Shown here: in pieces, positions 33,142-41,860 of the stretch | How the letters are laid out: each line of letters opens with the position of its first letter | Numbering within the stretch: the first letter of the stretch is position 1 | Source: Pseudonocardiales bacterium | GTDB lineage: Bacteria > Actinomycetota > Actinomycetes > Mycobacteriales > Pseudonocardiaceae | Direction: 5' to 3' | NCBI GenBank assembly: GCA_019244165.1 | Contig: JAFATA010000020.1 | Span: forward strand, 89,201-153,200 | DNA length: 64,000 nt | The notes under the pieces: model-generated | What the model was told of the DNA's origin: nothing | The model's database searches: none | The model's input: the letters and a program-made list of their open reading frames with translations, nothing else | Translations under genes and position numbers: made by a program

Positions 33142-34461
33142 TTGGCTGAGCAGTTTCTGCCCAGATCGCTCGATCGCCTGTTGGACGCGTTCCGGCCGTG
33201 TTTCACCACCCGCCCCCTTGCCACGTTCGTTCTGCTCACGGTTGGGTTGATCACAGCTCCTGCGCGGCAGACGGTGTGCGGCATGTTCACCGCCGCTCGA
33301 ATGAGAGGTGTGTGGCATCACGGCCGGGCGCACCGGTTCTTTGCCACCGCTCGCTGGAGCCGGGACCATCTCGGCCTGACGATGCTGGGGTTGGTCGTGG
33401 GCTGGCTCACCCCCGCTGGCGCGCCGCTGATCGTGGCCATTGATGACACGCTGTTCCGGCGTACCGGCCGCCACGTCCACGGCGCCTTCTGGGCGTACGA
33501 CGGCTACCGGCAGGTGACCATCGACCAGCTCAAACTCTTCCGTGGCACCACATTCGTCGTCGCGGCGATGGTGGTCGAGCTGCCGTTCCTGGACCGCCCC
33601 ATCGCGCTGCCTTTGCTGTTCCGGCTGTGGCGTCCCGGCGGGCCGACCAAACCCGCTTTGGCCCGTGACATGATCCGCTTGATCGCCCACGCCCGCCGTG
33701 ACCGCCGCATCCACGTCGTCGCCGACGGTGCCTACCTGTGCACCACCCTGCGGCGTCTGCCAGCCAACGTCACCCTCACCGGCCCGCTTCCTCGCCACGC
33801 CGCACTCTGGGGCACCCACCCGGAGTCCGCGCAGGCTCGGCCCGTGCACCGCTGTGGCCAACCCCGCGTCCGTGGCCAGCGGATCGGCACATCCGACCAA
33901 CTCGCCGCCACGACACCGGGTTCGCCGGTCATGGTGACCCGCTACGGCCGCACCACGACTGTCACCGTCCACGAACGCCGCTGCCTGTGGTACGGCGTGT
34001 TCCGCTCCCAACCCATTCGAGTGCTCATCCTGCGCGAACCGCGCAAGCCCGACCTGGCGTTGGTCATCACCGACCAGAGACACCCGCCGCGCACCTCATC
34101 GAGCGCTACGCGGTCCGGTGGTCCATCGAGGTCGCCTTCGCTGACGCCAAACACCACTGGAGCCGGCGAGGCCCGCAACCGCACCCAACAGGCCGTCGAA
34201 CGTACTGCGCCATTCGCCATGCTCGTCCAAACCCTCGTGGTCGTCTGGTACCACCTGGCCGGCCACTCACCGAAGGTCGTCGCCGAGCGCCGGGGGCGAG
34301 CCCACTGGTACACGACCAAGACCCATCCGAGCTACCAGGACATGCTCACCAAGCTGCGCCGCGTCCTCATCGCCGCCCAATATCGTGCCGACCTGCCCGG
34401 CGAAGCCACCCCCGAACAAATCCACACCATCCGACTGGCCTGGGCAAACACCGCCGCGTGA
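33142..34461 (+). pseudogene. IS701-type DDE transposase with two compensating frameshifts
   Basis: The open frame of 439 codons (TTG start) shows the DDE transposase core: LIVAIDDTLFRRTGRHVHGA (first D), HVVADGAYLCTTLRRLP (second D) and GEARNRTQQAVERTAPFAML. Between about 34078 and 34156 the frame reads RHPPRTSSSATRSGG..., not transposase-like, while another frame there reads ETPAAHLIERYAVRWSIEVA then FADAKH, which holds the third catalytic residue (Glu). So one base was lost near 34080 and one gained near 34155. The ORF looks intact but lacks the catalytic glutamate. Terminal repeats were not found with confidence. Confidence 0.82.
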
Positions 34462-34496
34462 CCGCGAAACACGAGGACAACCGCAATCTGCTAGTA

Positions 34497-34512
34497 TCGA
34501 ACATGTGTTCGA
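34497..34512. promoter_or_regulatory. LexA SOS box at the start of the 13E12-dnaE2 unit
   Basis: TCGAACATGTGTTCGA fits TCGAAC-N4-GTTCGA perfectly. It is nearly identical to the box at 27951, including the flanks (GTATCGAACA / TGTTCGATA). The probable GTG start of the HNH gene (34505) lies inside the operator, and a TAGTAT -10-like hexamer touches its left edge, so LexA would block transcription initiation directly. Confidence 0.92.
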
Positions 34513-36058
34513 TACGCTCGATTCCGAGGGGGCGCCCCTCACGGGTGCCTCCAGTGCGGAGGACTGGTTCGACCCAGTCTGGCTTGACCAGGCTCCTGAG
34601 CCGCCGGACGCCGACCAACCACCGATGTCGCAGTGCGTGCCGTCGGGGTGGTTAGCGCTGGAGCTGGATCAGAGCTGTGCTGATCCAGCTGGGTTGTCGG
34701 ATGCGGAGTTGATCGACGCGGTCATCGGGTTTGACCACGTGGCGTCCTGGGCTTTGGCGCGGCAGACTCGGCTGCTGGCCGAGTTCGTCCGGCGCCGGCC
34801 GGGGGACCACCCGCTGGCGGCCCGGTGTGATACCCCGTCGCCAGCCAGCGAGTTCGCTCCCGACGAGATCGGGTTGGCGCTGCGGCTATCCCGCACCACC
34901 GCGACCGGGCGGCTGGTGATGGCCCAAACCCTGGTGGCCGACCTGCCCGGAACCCTGGCCGCCTGGCAGGCCGGCACGATCGACACTCTCAAAGCCCGGG
35001 CTATCACCGAAGCCAGCTATCTGCTGCCACGCGAGCAGCGCGGTGCCCTGGAAGCCCGGGTCCTGCCCCGCGCTAAGACCCAGACAATCGCTCAGCTACG
35101 GGCTGCGCTGGCTAGAGCGGTGCTGGCCATTGACCCGCACGGCGCGCAGGATCGGCACGAGCGACGGCGCCAGGACCGGCGAGTCGTGGTCAGCCCGGAT
35201 GAGGAAGGAATGGCCACCTTGTGGGCGTTGCTGTCCGCCCCGGACGCCACTGCGGCCTACCAACGGCTCTGCGGGCTGGCCCGCAGCCTCGGCGCGGACG
35301 ACCCCCGGGGAATGGACGCCCGCCGCGCCGACCTTCTCGCCGAACTGCTCACGGGACGACGCTGCGCCGCCACTGGCAACTGTATGAACGAGGACTGTCT
35401 CGGCGATTGCAACAGCGGCGATTGCAACAGCGGCGATTGCAACAGCACTGAGGGTCCCAGCAATGATTCCAGCGGTGCTGCGGCCAGCCCGGCCCCCGAC
35501 CCCCCAGCGGGCCATGGCCACCGCTGCGCTCCCACCGCCGGGCCGGGCAAGCCGCTGGTCTCGGTGATCGTGCCGATCACCATGCTGCTCGGGCTCGACG
35601 AGCAACCCGGCGAGCTGCTCGGTCACGGGCCCATCCCCGCCGGCCTGGCCCGTGAGATCGCCGCTGAGGGGACCTGGCGGCGACTGCTGACCGACCCGGT
35701 CTCAGGCACCCTGCTCGATTACGGCCGTACCACCTACACCCCACCGGCCGGGCTGGCCGATTTTGTCCGGGCTCGCGACCTGCACTGCCGGTTCCCGATC
35801 TGCGGCCAGCGCGCGGCCACCGCCGATCTCGACCACACCGTCCCGTACCCCGACGGTGAGACCAGCGAGCACAACCTGCACGCCAGCTGCCGCCATCATC
35901 ACCGGCTCAAAACCCACACCACCAGTTGGGATATCGACCAACACCCCGACGGCCGGATCACCTGGACCACCCCCACCGGACACACCCACACCAGCCACCC
36001 CCACAACTACCAACCCGATCCGCACCCCCCGCCCGGCGCCGAACCGCCGCCCTTCTAG
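34505..36058 (+). CDS. 13E12-repeat DUF222/HNH endonuclease-like protein
   Basis: 517 residues from GTG 34505, which lies in the SOS box; upstream in-frame codons belong to the transposase region. The DUF222 domain covers about residues 45-400 (SDAELIDAVIGFDHVASWAL; LRLSRTTATGRLVMAQTLVA; QAGTIDTLKARAITEASYLL). The HNH domain ends the protein: CRFPICGQRAATADLDHTVP then EHNLHASCRHHHRLKTH. A linker carries GDCNS three times from a 15-bp repeat. In mycobacteria 13E12 genes are known LexA targets. dnaE2 starts 9 nt downstream, so this gene heads the dnaE2 transcript. Confidence 0.88.
   Translation: MFDTLDSEGAPLTGASSAEDWFDPVWLDQAPEPPDADQPPMSQCVPSGWLALELDQSCADPAGLSDAELIDAVIGFDHVASWALARQTRLLAEFVRRRPGDHPLAARCDTPSPASEFAPDEIGLALRLSRTTATGRLVMAQTLVADLPGTLAAWQAGTIDTLKARAITEASYLLPREQRGALEARVLPRAKTQTIAQLRAALARAVLAIDPHGAQDRHERRRQDRRVVVSPDEEGMATLWALLSAPDATAAYQRLCGLARSLGADDPRGMDARRADLLAELLTGRRCAATGNCMNEDCLGDCNSGDCNSGDCNSTEGPSNDSSGAAASPAPDPPAGHGHRCAPTAGPGKPLVSVIVPITMLLGLDEQPGELLGHGPIPAGLAREIAAEGTWRRLLTDPVSGTLLDYGRTTYTPPAGLADFVRARDLHCRFPICGQRAATADLDHTVPYPDGETSEHNLHASCRHHHRLKTHTTSWDIDQHPDGRITWTTPTGHTHTSHPHNYQPDPHPPPGAEPPPF
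35402..35446. repeat. Perfect 15-bp triplication in the 13E12 gene
   Basis: GGCGATTGCAACAGC occurs three times without mismatch (35402-35416, 35417-35431, 35432-35446), coding GDCNS three times. It lies in the low-complexity linker between DUF222 and HNH parts. Perfect identity suggests a recent event. Confidence 0.97.
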
Positions 36059-36067
36059 GGCCACCTC

Positions 36068-39000
36068 ATGGGCTGGAACAACCCTCAAGCTCAGTCCGCG
36101 CAGACCCAGCCGCGCACTCCCTACGCCGAGCTGCACTGCCACTCCAACTTCAGCTTCCTGGACGGGGCCTCTCACCCTGAGGAGCTGGTCGAGGAGGCCG
36201 CCCGGTTGGGTCTGGACGCGCTCGCGCTCACCGACCACGACGGGCTGTACGGGGTGGTGCGCTTTGCTGAGGCAGCCCGCGAGTGGGGTGTCAAGACCGT
36301 GTTCGGGGCGGAGCTCACCCTGGGTCTCGCCGCAACACAGAACGGGATACCCGACCCCGAGGGTGAGCATTTGCTCGTGCTGGCCCGCGATCCTGAGGGT
36401 TACCGCAGGCTGTCCCGGGTGATCAGTGATGCCCAGATCACCGGGAAAGAGAAGGGCAGGCCAGCCTATGACCTCGACGCGGTGGCAGCCGCTGCGGGCG
36501 GGCACTGGGTGGTGCTCACCGGTTGCCGCAAAGCAGCGGTGCGGGCGGCACTGGAGCGGGCAGGTCCGGCCGCTGCGGCCACGCAGCTCCGCCGTTTGAC
36601 CGAGCTGTTTGGTGCGGATCACGTCGTCGTCGAGCTCACCGCCAACGGCTTGGCGGACGACGCGGAGCGCAACGATGCGCTCGCCGTGCTGGCCGCGGCG
36701 CAAGGGCTGGATACCGTCGCCACCACCGCCGCGCATTACACCACCCCATCCCGGTACCGGCTAGCCACCGCGCTCGCCGCGGTCCGGGCCCGGCGCAGCC
36801 TGGACGAGATGGACGGCTGGCTGCCGGCTGCGGCAACGGCTCACCTCCGCTCCGGTGCCGAGATGGCCGAGCGGTTCGCCCGCTGGCCCGGGGCGATCGA
36901 ACGGGCCGCCGCGCTCGGTCGGGAATGCTCCTTCGATCTGCGTCTGGTGGCGCCGGACCTGCCGTCGTTCCCCGTTCCCGACACGCACACCGAGGCCAGC
37001 TGGCTACGCGAGCTCACCTGGTTCGGCGCGGCCGCCCGCTATGGCAGCTACGACGAACGCCCCGGTGCCTACCATCAGATCGAGCACGAGCTGGCTGTTA
37101 TCGAGGGAAAGAACTTCCCCGGCTACTTCCTCATTGTCCACGACATCGTGGTGTTCTGCCGGCGGGCCGGCATCTTCTGCCAGGGCCGTGGCTCGGCGGC
37201 CAATTCCGCGGTCTGCTACGCACTGGGTGTCACGAGCGTCGACGCGGTGACGATGGACCTGCTCTTCGAGCGGTTCCTCACCCCGGATCGTGATGGCTAC
37301 CCCGATATCGACCTGGACATCGAGTCCGACCGCCGCGAGGAAGTGATCCAGTACATCTACCAGCGATACGGCCGGGACTGCGCCGCCCAGGTCGCCAACG
37401 TGATCACCTATCGGGCTCGCTCGGCGGTGCGGGACATGGCCAAGGCACTGGGCTACTCGAGTGGCACGCAGGACCTCTGGAGCAAGCAGATCGACCGGTG
37501 GGGGCCGCTGAGACGGGCCGGCGGCCAGACCGACATTCCCGAACCGGTGCTGACCCTGGCCACTGAGTTGGAGGGGTTCCCGAGGCATCTGGGCATCCAC
37601 TCCGGTGGCATGGTGATCTGCTCCCGTCCGGTGGCTGAGGTCTGCCCGGTGGAGTGGGCGCGCAAGGAGCAGCGCTCGGTGGTGCAGTGGGACAAAGATG
37701 ACTGCGCGACGGCCGGGCTGGTCAAGTTCGACCTGCTCGGGCTCGGGATGCTCTCCGCGCTGCACTACGCGGTCGATCTGGTGGCTCGCCACTACCGGCA
37801 CCGGGTGCAGCTGTCAGATCTACAGCCCACTGACCCGGCCATCTACGCGATGCTCGCCCGGGCCGATTCGGTCGGGGTGTTCCAGGTGGAGTCCCGCGCG
37901 CAGATGGCTACCCTGCCCCGGCTGAGGCCGCGCTGCTTCTACGACCTAGTGGTGGAGGTGGCGCTGATCCGCCCCGGTCCGATCCAGGGTGGTTCGGTGC
38001 ATCCCTACCTCCGGCGCCGCAACGGCCAGGAGGCGTGGGACTACGATCACCCGCTGCTGGTGAACGCGCTGCGCAAGACGCTCGGTGTGCCGCTGTTCCA
38101 GGAGCAGCTGATGCAGATGGCCATCGACGTCGCCGGCTTCTCCGCCGCCGAGGCCGACGAACTGCGCCGCGCGATGGGCGCCAAACGGTCCACCGAGCGG
38201 ATGGAACGCCTCCGTGGGCGGCTGTTCGAGGGAATGGCCCGTCACGGCATCACGGGCGAGCTGGCTGAGAAGATCTACGCCAAGCTGCTGGCCTTCGCTC
38301 ATTTCGGCTTCCCGGAAAGCCACGCGATCAGCTTCGCCGCGCTGGTGTACTACAGCGCCTGGTTCAAGTATTACTACCCGGCGGCATTCTGTGCCGCTTT
38401 GCTGCGAGCCCAGCCGATGGGCTTCTACTCCCCGCAGTCGCTGATCGCCGATGCTAGGCGTCACCGCGTCATGGTTCGAGGCCCGGACATCAACGCCAGC
38501 GGGGTGTACGCCGGGCTGGAACCGTCCGCGGTGGGGGCGCCGGAGCACGCGGTGCGGCTGGGACTGGCCATGGTCCGCACGGTGGGACAGCCGCTGGCCG
38601 CCCGGTTGGTCCAGGAACGGGAAACCCACGGCCGCTACCGCAGCATCGTTGACGTGGCGCGCCGGGTGAGGCTGAGCACCGCCCAGGCCGAGGCGCTGGC
38701 CACCGGTGGGGCGTTCAACCGGTTTGCCCCGCACCGCCGGCAGGCGCTGTGGTCGGCCGGAGCGGTGGCCACGCAGCGGCCGGACCGGTTGCCAGGCACT
38801 GCGGTAGGAGTTGTCGCTCCACCACTGCCCGGGATGAGCGCGCTGGAGCTCGCTGCGGCCGACGTCTGGGCCACCGGGGTATCCCCGGAGTGCTTCCCCA
38901 CCCAGTTCCTCCGGGCTGAGCTGGCCGCCCTGGGTGTGGTGCCCGCCGCTGAGCTGGGGGACCGGGAAGACGGGCAGCGGGTGCTGGTCGCTGGAGTGGT

Positions 39001-39247
39001 GACTCATCGCCAGCGTCCGGCTACTGCGGGCGGGGTCACCTTCCTCAACCTGGAGGATGAGACCGGCATGGTGAACGTGATCTGCACCCCCGGTTTCTGG
39101 GTGCGCTACCGCACCGTCGTGCGCGCCTGCCCGGCGCTGCTGCTGCGCGGCCGGCTGCAGATCGCCGAGAGGGTGGTCAACGTGCTGGCCGAGCACACCG
39201 CAGCCCTGGACTTGCGGGTGGGCTCGACCTCCCGCGACTTCCGGTGA
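36068..39247 (+). CDS. dnaE2: Error-prone DNA polymerase III alpha subunit DnaE2
   Basis: 1059 residues. The N-terminal PHP domain has AELHCHSNFSFLDGASHPEE (H23, H25) and ALTDHDGLYG. The C-family palm carries GRGSAANSAVCYALGV and PDIDLDIESDRR with the catalytic aspartates D413 and D415; the finger helix KYYYPAAFCAALLRAQPMGF follows. The C-terminal OB domain (VLVAGVVTHRQRPATAGGVT) is present, while the tau-binding C-terminus of DnaE1 is absent, as in DnaE2. It is the polymerase of the ImuA'-ImuB-DnaE2 mutasome. No SOS box of its own; transcription likely comes from the box before the HNH gene. Confidence 0.95.
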   Translation: MGWNNPQAQSAQTQPRTPYAELHCHSNFSFLDGASHPEELVEEAARLGLDALALTDHDGLYGVVRFAEAAREWGVKTVFGAELTLGLAATQNGIPDPEGEHLLVLARDPEGYRRLSRVISDAQITGKEKGRPAYDLDAVAAAAGGHWVVLTGCRKAAVRAALERAGPAAAATQLRRLTELFGADHVVVELTANGLADDAERNDALAVLAAAQGLDTVATTAAHYTTPSRYRLATALAAVRARRSLDEMDGWLPAAATAHLRSGAEMAERFARWPGAIERAAALGRECSFDLRLVAPDLPSFPVPDTHTEASWLRELTWFGAAARYGSYDERPGAYHQIEHELAVIEGKNFPGYFLIVHDIVVFCRRAGIFCQGRGSAANSAVCYALGVTSVDAVTMDLLFERFLTPDRDGYPDIDLDIESDRREEVIQYIYQRYGRDCAAQVANVITYRARSAVRDMAKALGYSSGTQDLWSKQIDRWGPLRRAGGQTDIPEPVLTLATELEGFPRHLGIHSGGMVICSRPVAEVCPVEWARKEQRSVVQWDKDDCATAGLVKFDLLGLGMLSALHYAVDLVARHYRHRVQLSDLQPTDPAIYAMLARADSVGVFQVESRAQMATLPRLRPRCFYDLVVEVALIRPGPIQGGSVHPYLRRRNGQEAWDYDHPLLVNALRKTLGVPLFQEQLMQMAIDVAGFSAAEADELRRAMGAKRSTERMERLRGRLFEGMARHGITGELAEKIYAKLLAFAHFGFPESHAISFAALVYYSAWFKYYYPAAFCAALLRAQPMGFYSPQSLIADARRHRVMVRGPDINASGVYAGLEPSAVGAPEHAVRLGLAMVRTVGQPLAARLVQERETHGRYRSIVDVARRVRLSTAQAEALATGGAFNRFAPHRRQALWSAGAVATQRPDRLPGTAVGVVAPPLPGMSALELAAADVWATGVSPECFPTQFLRAELAALGVVPAAELGDREDGQRVLVAGVVTHRQRPATAGGVTFLNLEDETGMVNVICTPGFWVRYRTVVRACPALLLRGRLQIAERVVNVLAEHTAALDLRVGSTSRDFR

Positions 39248-39362
39248 GTCCCCGCGGTCGGTCGGGGCGCCAGTGCAAGGATGCCCCCGTGAGTGTGACG
39301 ATGCTGGCGGGCAACACGACCCGAGACAAGACCGTCACGGCCGCCGGGCGGAGCGGCCCACC

Positions 39363-39650
39363 ATGAGCACGCGGACCAGCCTGCGACCACAGCTGATCTT
39401 CGGCCTGGTCATGGCCGTGGTCGCGGTGGGCATGGTGCGCATCGCGCAGTACCACTGGCGGGAAGGTACTGTGATCATCGGTGGTGCGCTGCTGCTCGCC
39501 GCGGGGCTGCGGGCGGTGCTCCCGCCGGAGCGGACCGGGTTGCTTGGGATCCGCCGCCGGGCCCTGGACGTGCTCACCTATGGTGTCTTCGGGCTGATGA
39601 TGCTGATCGTGGCACTGACGATCATCGGGGGACCGCTGGCTGCAAGCTGA
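39363..39650 (+). CDS. DUF3017 membrane protein
   Basis: 95 residues from ATG 39363; the frame extends upstream but that part is not protein-like. Three membrane helices are visible (LIFGLVMAVVAVGMVRIAQY; TVIIGGALLLAAGLRAVLP; VLTYGVFGLMMLIVALTIIG), with a basic loop RRRALDV before the third, the DUF3017 layout. It precedes mdh by 24 nt, as in other actinobacteria. Function unknown. Confidence 0.78.
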   Translation: MSTRTSLRPQLIFGLVMAVVAVGMVRIAQYHWREGTVIIGGALLLAAGLRAVLPPERTGLLGIRRRALDVLTYGVFGLMMLIVALTIIGGPLAAS

Positions 39651-39674
39651 GTCGTACGAGAGGATTGATCACGG

Positions 39675-40631
39675 ATGGCACGTTCCGGCACGGTCGCGGT
39701 CATCGGGGCCGGCTTCTACGGTTCGACCACCGCGCAGCGGCTGGCTGAGTACGACCTGTTCGACACCGTCGTGCTCACCGACATCATCGAGGGCCGCCCG
39801 GAGGGCTTGGCGCTGGATATGAACCAGTCCCGGCCGGTTGAGGGCTTCGAGACCAGGATTGTCGGCCAGACCACCGGCCAGGACGGCTCGGGCTATGAGG
39901 CGATCGCCGGCAGCGACATTGTCGTGATCACCGCCGGGCTGTCCCGCAAGCCGGGGATGAGCCGGATGGATTTGATCGAGGTCAACGCCCGCATCGTCCG
40001 GCAGGTCGCGGAGAACGTTGCACGGCATGCCCCTGACGCGGTCGTCATCGTGGTGTCCAATCCCTTGGACGAGATGACCGCGCTGACCCAGATCGCCACC
40101 GGGTTCCCCCGGCACCGGGTGATGGGCCAGGCCGGGATGCTCGACACCGCACGGTTCACCAGCTTCGTCGTCGAGGAACTCGCCGTGCCGGTGTCCTCGG
40201 TGCGCACCCTGACGCTGGGCTCACACGGTGACACCATGGTCCCGGTGCCCAGCGCGTGCACCGTGAACGGCACGCCCCTGACCGACCTGCTGCCCGCAGA
40301 CAAGATCGAGGCGTTGGTCACCCGGACCCGCAACGGTGGCGCCGAGGTGCTCGCCCTGCTCAAGACCGGGTCGGCGTACTACGCTCCCTCGGCCGCCGCG
40401 GCCCGCATGGCGCGCGCGGTGCGCGAGGACTCCGGTGCCGTGCTGCCGGTCTGCGCGTGGGTGGACGGCGAGTACGGCATCTCCGGGGTCTACCTGGGCG
40501 TCACCGCCGAACTGGGTCGGCAAGGGGTGCGCCGGGTGGTGCACACCGAGCTGACCGACAGTGAGCTCGCCGAGCTGCGAAAGGCCGCGGATGCCGTCCG
40601 GGCCAAGCAGGCTGACGTGCACCATTTGTGA
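39675..40631 (+). CDS. mdh: Malate dehydrogenase (LDH-like type)
   Basis: 318 residues from ATG 39675, with AGAGGA upstream. The Rossmann glycine motif VIGAGFYGSTTA spans residues 9-20 and an Asp at the end of strand two (LTDIIEG) indicates NAD. The loop AGLSRKPGMSRMDLIEVNAR with Arg-Arg binding residues, SNPLDEMT and the catalytic His in TLGSHGDTMVP are as in the LDH-like malate dehydrogenases; the arginine at the substrate-specificity loop supports malate over lactate. Part of the TCA cycle with icd 2.7 kb downstream. Confidence 0.92.
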   Translation: MARSGTVAVIGAGFYGSTTAQRLAEYDLFDTVVLTDIIEGRPEGLALDMNQSRPVEGFETRIVGQTTGQDGSGYEAIAGSDIVVITAGLSRKPGMSRMDLIEVNARIVRQVAENVARHAPDAVVIVVSNPLDEMTALTQIATGFPRHRVMGQAGMLDTARFTSFVVEELAVPVSSVRTLTLGSHGDTMVPVPSACTVNGTPLTDLLPADKIEALVTRTRNGGAEVLALLKTGSAYYAPSAAAARMARAVREDSGAVLPVCAWVDGEYGISGVYLGVTAELGRQGVRRVVHTELTDSELAELRKAADAVRAKQADVHHL

Positions 40632-40644
40632 TCACCGACCCACG

Positions 40645-40668
40645 ATGATACCGGAGATGATACCGGAG
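40645..40668. repeat. Perfect 12-bp tandem duplication at the murG-like start
   Basis: ATGATACCGGAG occurs at 40645-40656 and 40657-40668, giving MIPEMIPEE. Because GGAG sits in each unit, the first copy supplies a ribosome-site-like sequence next to the second ATG, though spacing is short. Confidence 0.95.
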
Positions 40669-41856
40669 GAGACGCTGCACTGGCTGGCCGCGAGGGGCCG
40701 GCCGGTACGCTTGATCGCCACTGGGGGGGGCACGGGTGGGCACACCTACCCGGCGATCACGACGATCCGTACTGCTCGGGACCTTCTGGCCGGGGTGGGT
40801 GTCGAGCTCGACGTGCTCTACGTGGGTTCGGCCGGTGGGTTGGAAGAGCGCGTCGCAGCGCAGGAACAGTTGCCCTTTCACGCGGTGTCCACCGGCAAGC
40901 TGCGGCGCTCCGCCAACCCGATGCGGATGATCTGCCGGGAAAACCTGCGCGATGTCGGACGGCTGGCCCGGGGGGTCGTGCAGGCCCGCCACGTGGTGCG
41001 CGCCTTCCGACCCGACGTGGTGCTCTCCACCGGTGGGTATGTGGCCCTTCCGGTGGGGCTGGCCGCCAGATCGGCCGGGGCCGCGCTGCTGGTGCACGAG
41101 CAAACCACCAGGCTGGGTCTGGCGAACCGGCTGTTGGTGCGCCGCGCTAGCGTGATCGCGCTGTCCTCACCGGCATCCTTCGAGCTGCTGCCGCCGCTGG
41201 TGCGGGCGCGAGCTGTGGTCACGGGCAACCCGATCCGGACCGAGCTGCTCCACGGCGCCGGCAGCAAAGCTGTGCGGGCGCTGAACTGGAGTGGCTGGGA
41301 CGCCGGTCTGCCCACCGTGTATGTCACTGGTGGCGCGCAGGGCGCCGTCCAGGTCAACCGCCTCGTTGCGGCGGTGCTGGAGGCCCTGTTGCCGCGGGCG
41401 AATGTCGTGCACCAGTGCGGCGCCAGCTCGCTGGCCGAGCTGCAGCGCCGCGCTGAGCAGTTGCCCACCGGGCTGGCCGGCCGCTACCGGGTGGTCGAGT
41501 TCGTTGGCTCGGAGCTTGCGGATGTGCTGGCGCTCGCCGACGTGGTGGTCTCCCGCTCCGGTGCCGGCACGCTCGCTGAGCTGACCGCGTTGGGCAAGCC
41601 CTCGATCCTCATCCCGCTGGTGCCCACCGGAGGCAACGAGCAGGAGCACAATGCCCGCTACCTCCAGCAGGCGGGTGCGGCGCACGCTCTGCTCGGCAAC
41701 CACCCCACCCCGCAGGATCTCGCCCGAGCTCTCGATACCCTGATCGGCGACCCCGGGCTGCGAGCGAGGATGGCCGCCCAGGCCGCCCGGCTCGGTCGCC
41801 CCTGCGCCGCCCACGATCTCGCCGCGTCCCTGCTGAGCCTCGTCTCGGTAGGCTGA
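40645..41856 (+). CDS. MurG-like UDP-GlcNAc glycosyltransferase
   Basis: 403 residues from ATG 40645; the start region is a 12-bp duplication offering a second ATG at 40657. GT-B fold: RLIATGGGTGGHTYPAITTI (N-terminal phosphate loop), VGSAGGLEERVAAQEQLPFH, STGGYVALPVGLAARSAGAA, GNPIRTELL and the donor site SRSGAGTLAELTALGKPSIL with PTGGNEQEHNARYL. These are MurG signatures. It lies far from any division/cell-wall cluster, so a second MurG or a dedicated glycosyltransferase is likely. It is 13 nt after mdh and 4 nt before the lysyl-tRNA synthetase gene. Confidence 0.85.
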   Translation: MIPEMIPEETLHWLAARGRPVRLIATGGGTGGHTYPAITTIRTARDLLAGVGVELDVLYVGSAGGLEERVAAQEQLPFHAVSTGKLRRSANPMRMICRENLRDVGRLARGVVQARHVVRAFRPDVVLSTGGYVALPVGLAARSAGAALLVHEQTTRLGLANRLLVRRASVIALSSPASFELLPPLVRARAVVTGNPIRTELLHGAGSKAVRALNWSGWDAGLPTVYVTGGAQGAVQVNRLVAAVLEALLPRANVVHQCGASSLAELQRRAEQLPTGLAGRYRVVEFVGSELADVLALADVVVSRSGAGTLAELTALGKPSILIPLVPTGGNEQEHNARYLQQAGAAHALLGNHPTPQDLARALDTLIGDPGLRARMAAQAARLGRPCAAHDLAASLLSLVSVG

Positions 41857-41860
41857 CCTC

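Noticed and set aside
32937..33290. N-terminal extension of the Crp regulator to 33290
   Set aside because: The extra 118 codons overlap the transposase on the other strand and are not protein-like; the Crp barrel starts after ATG 32936.
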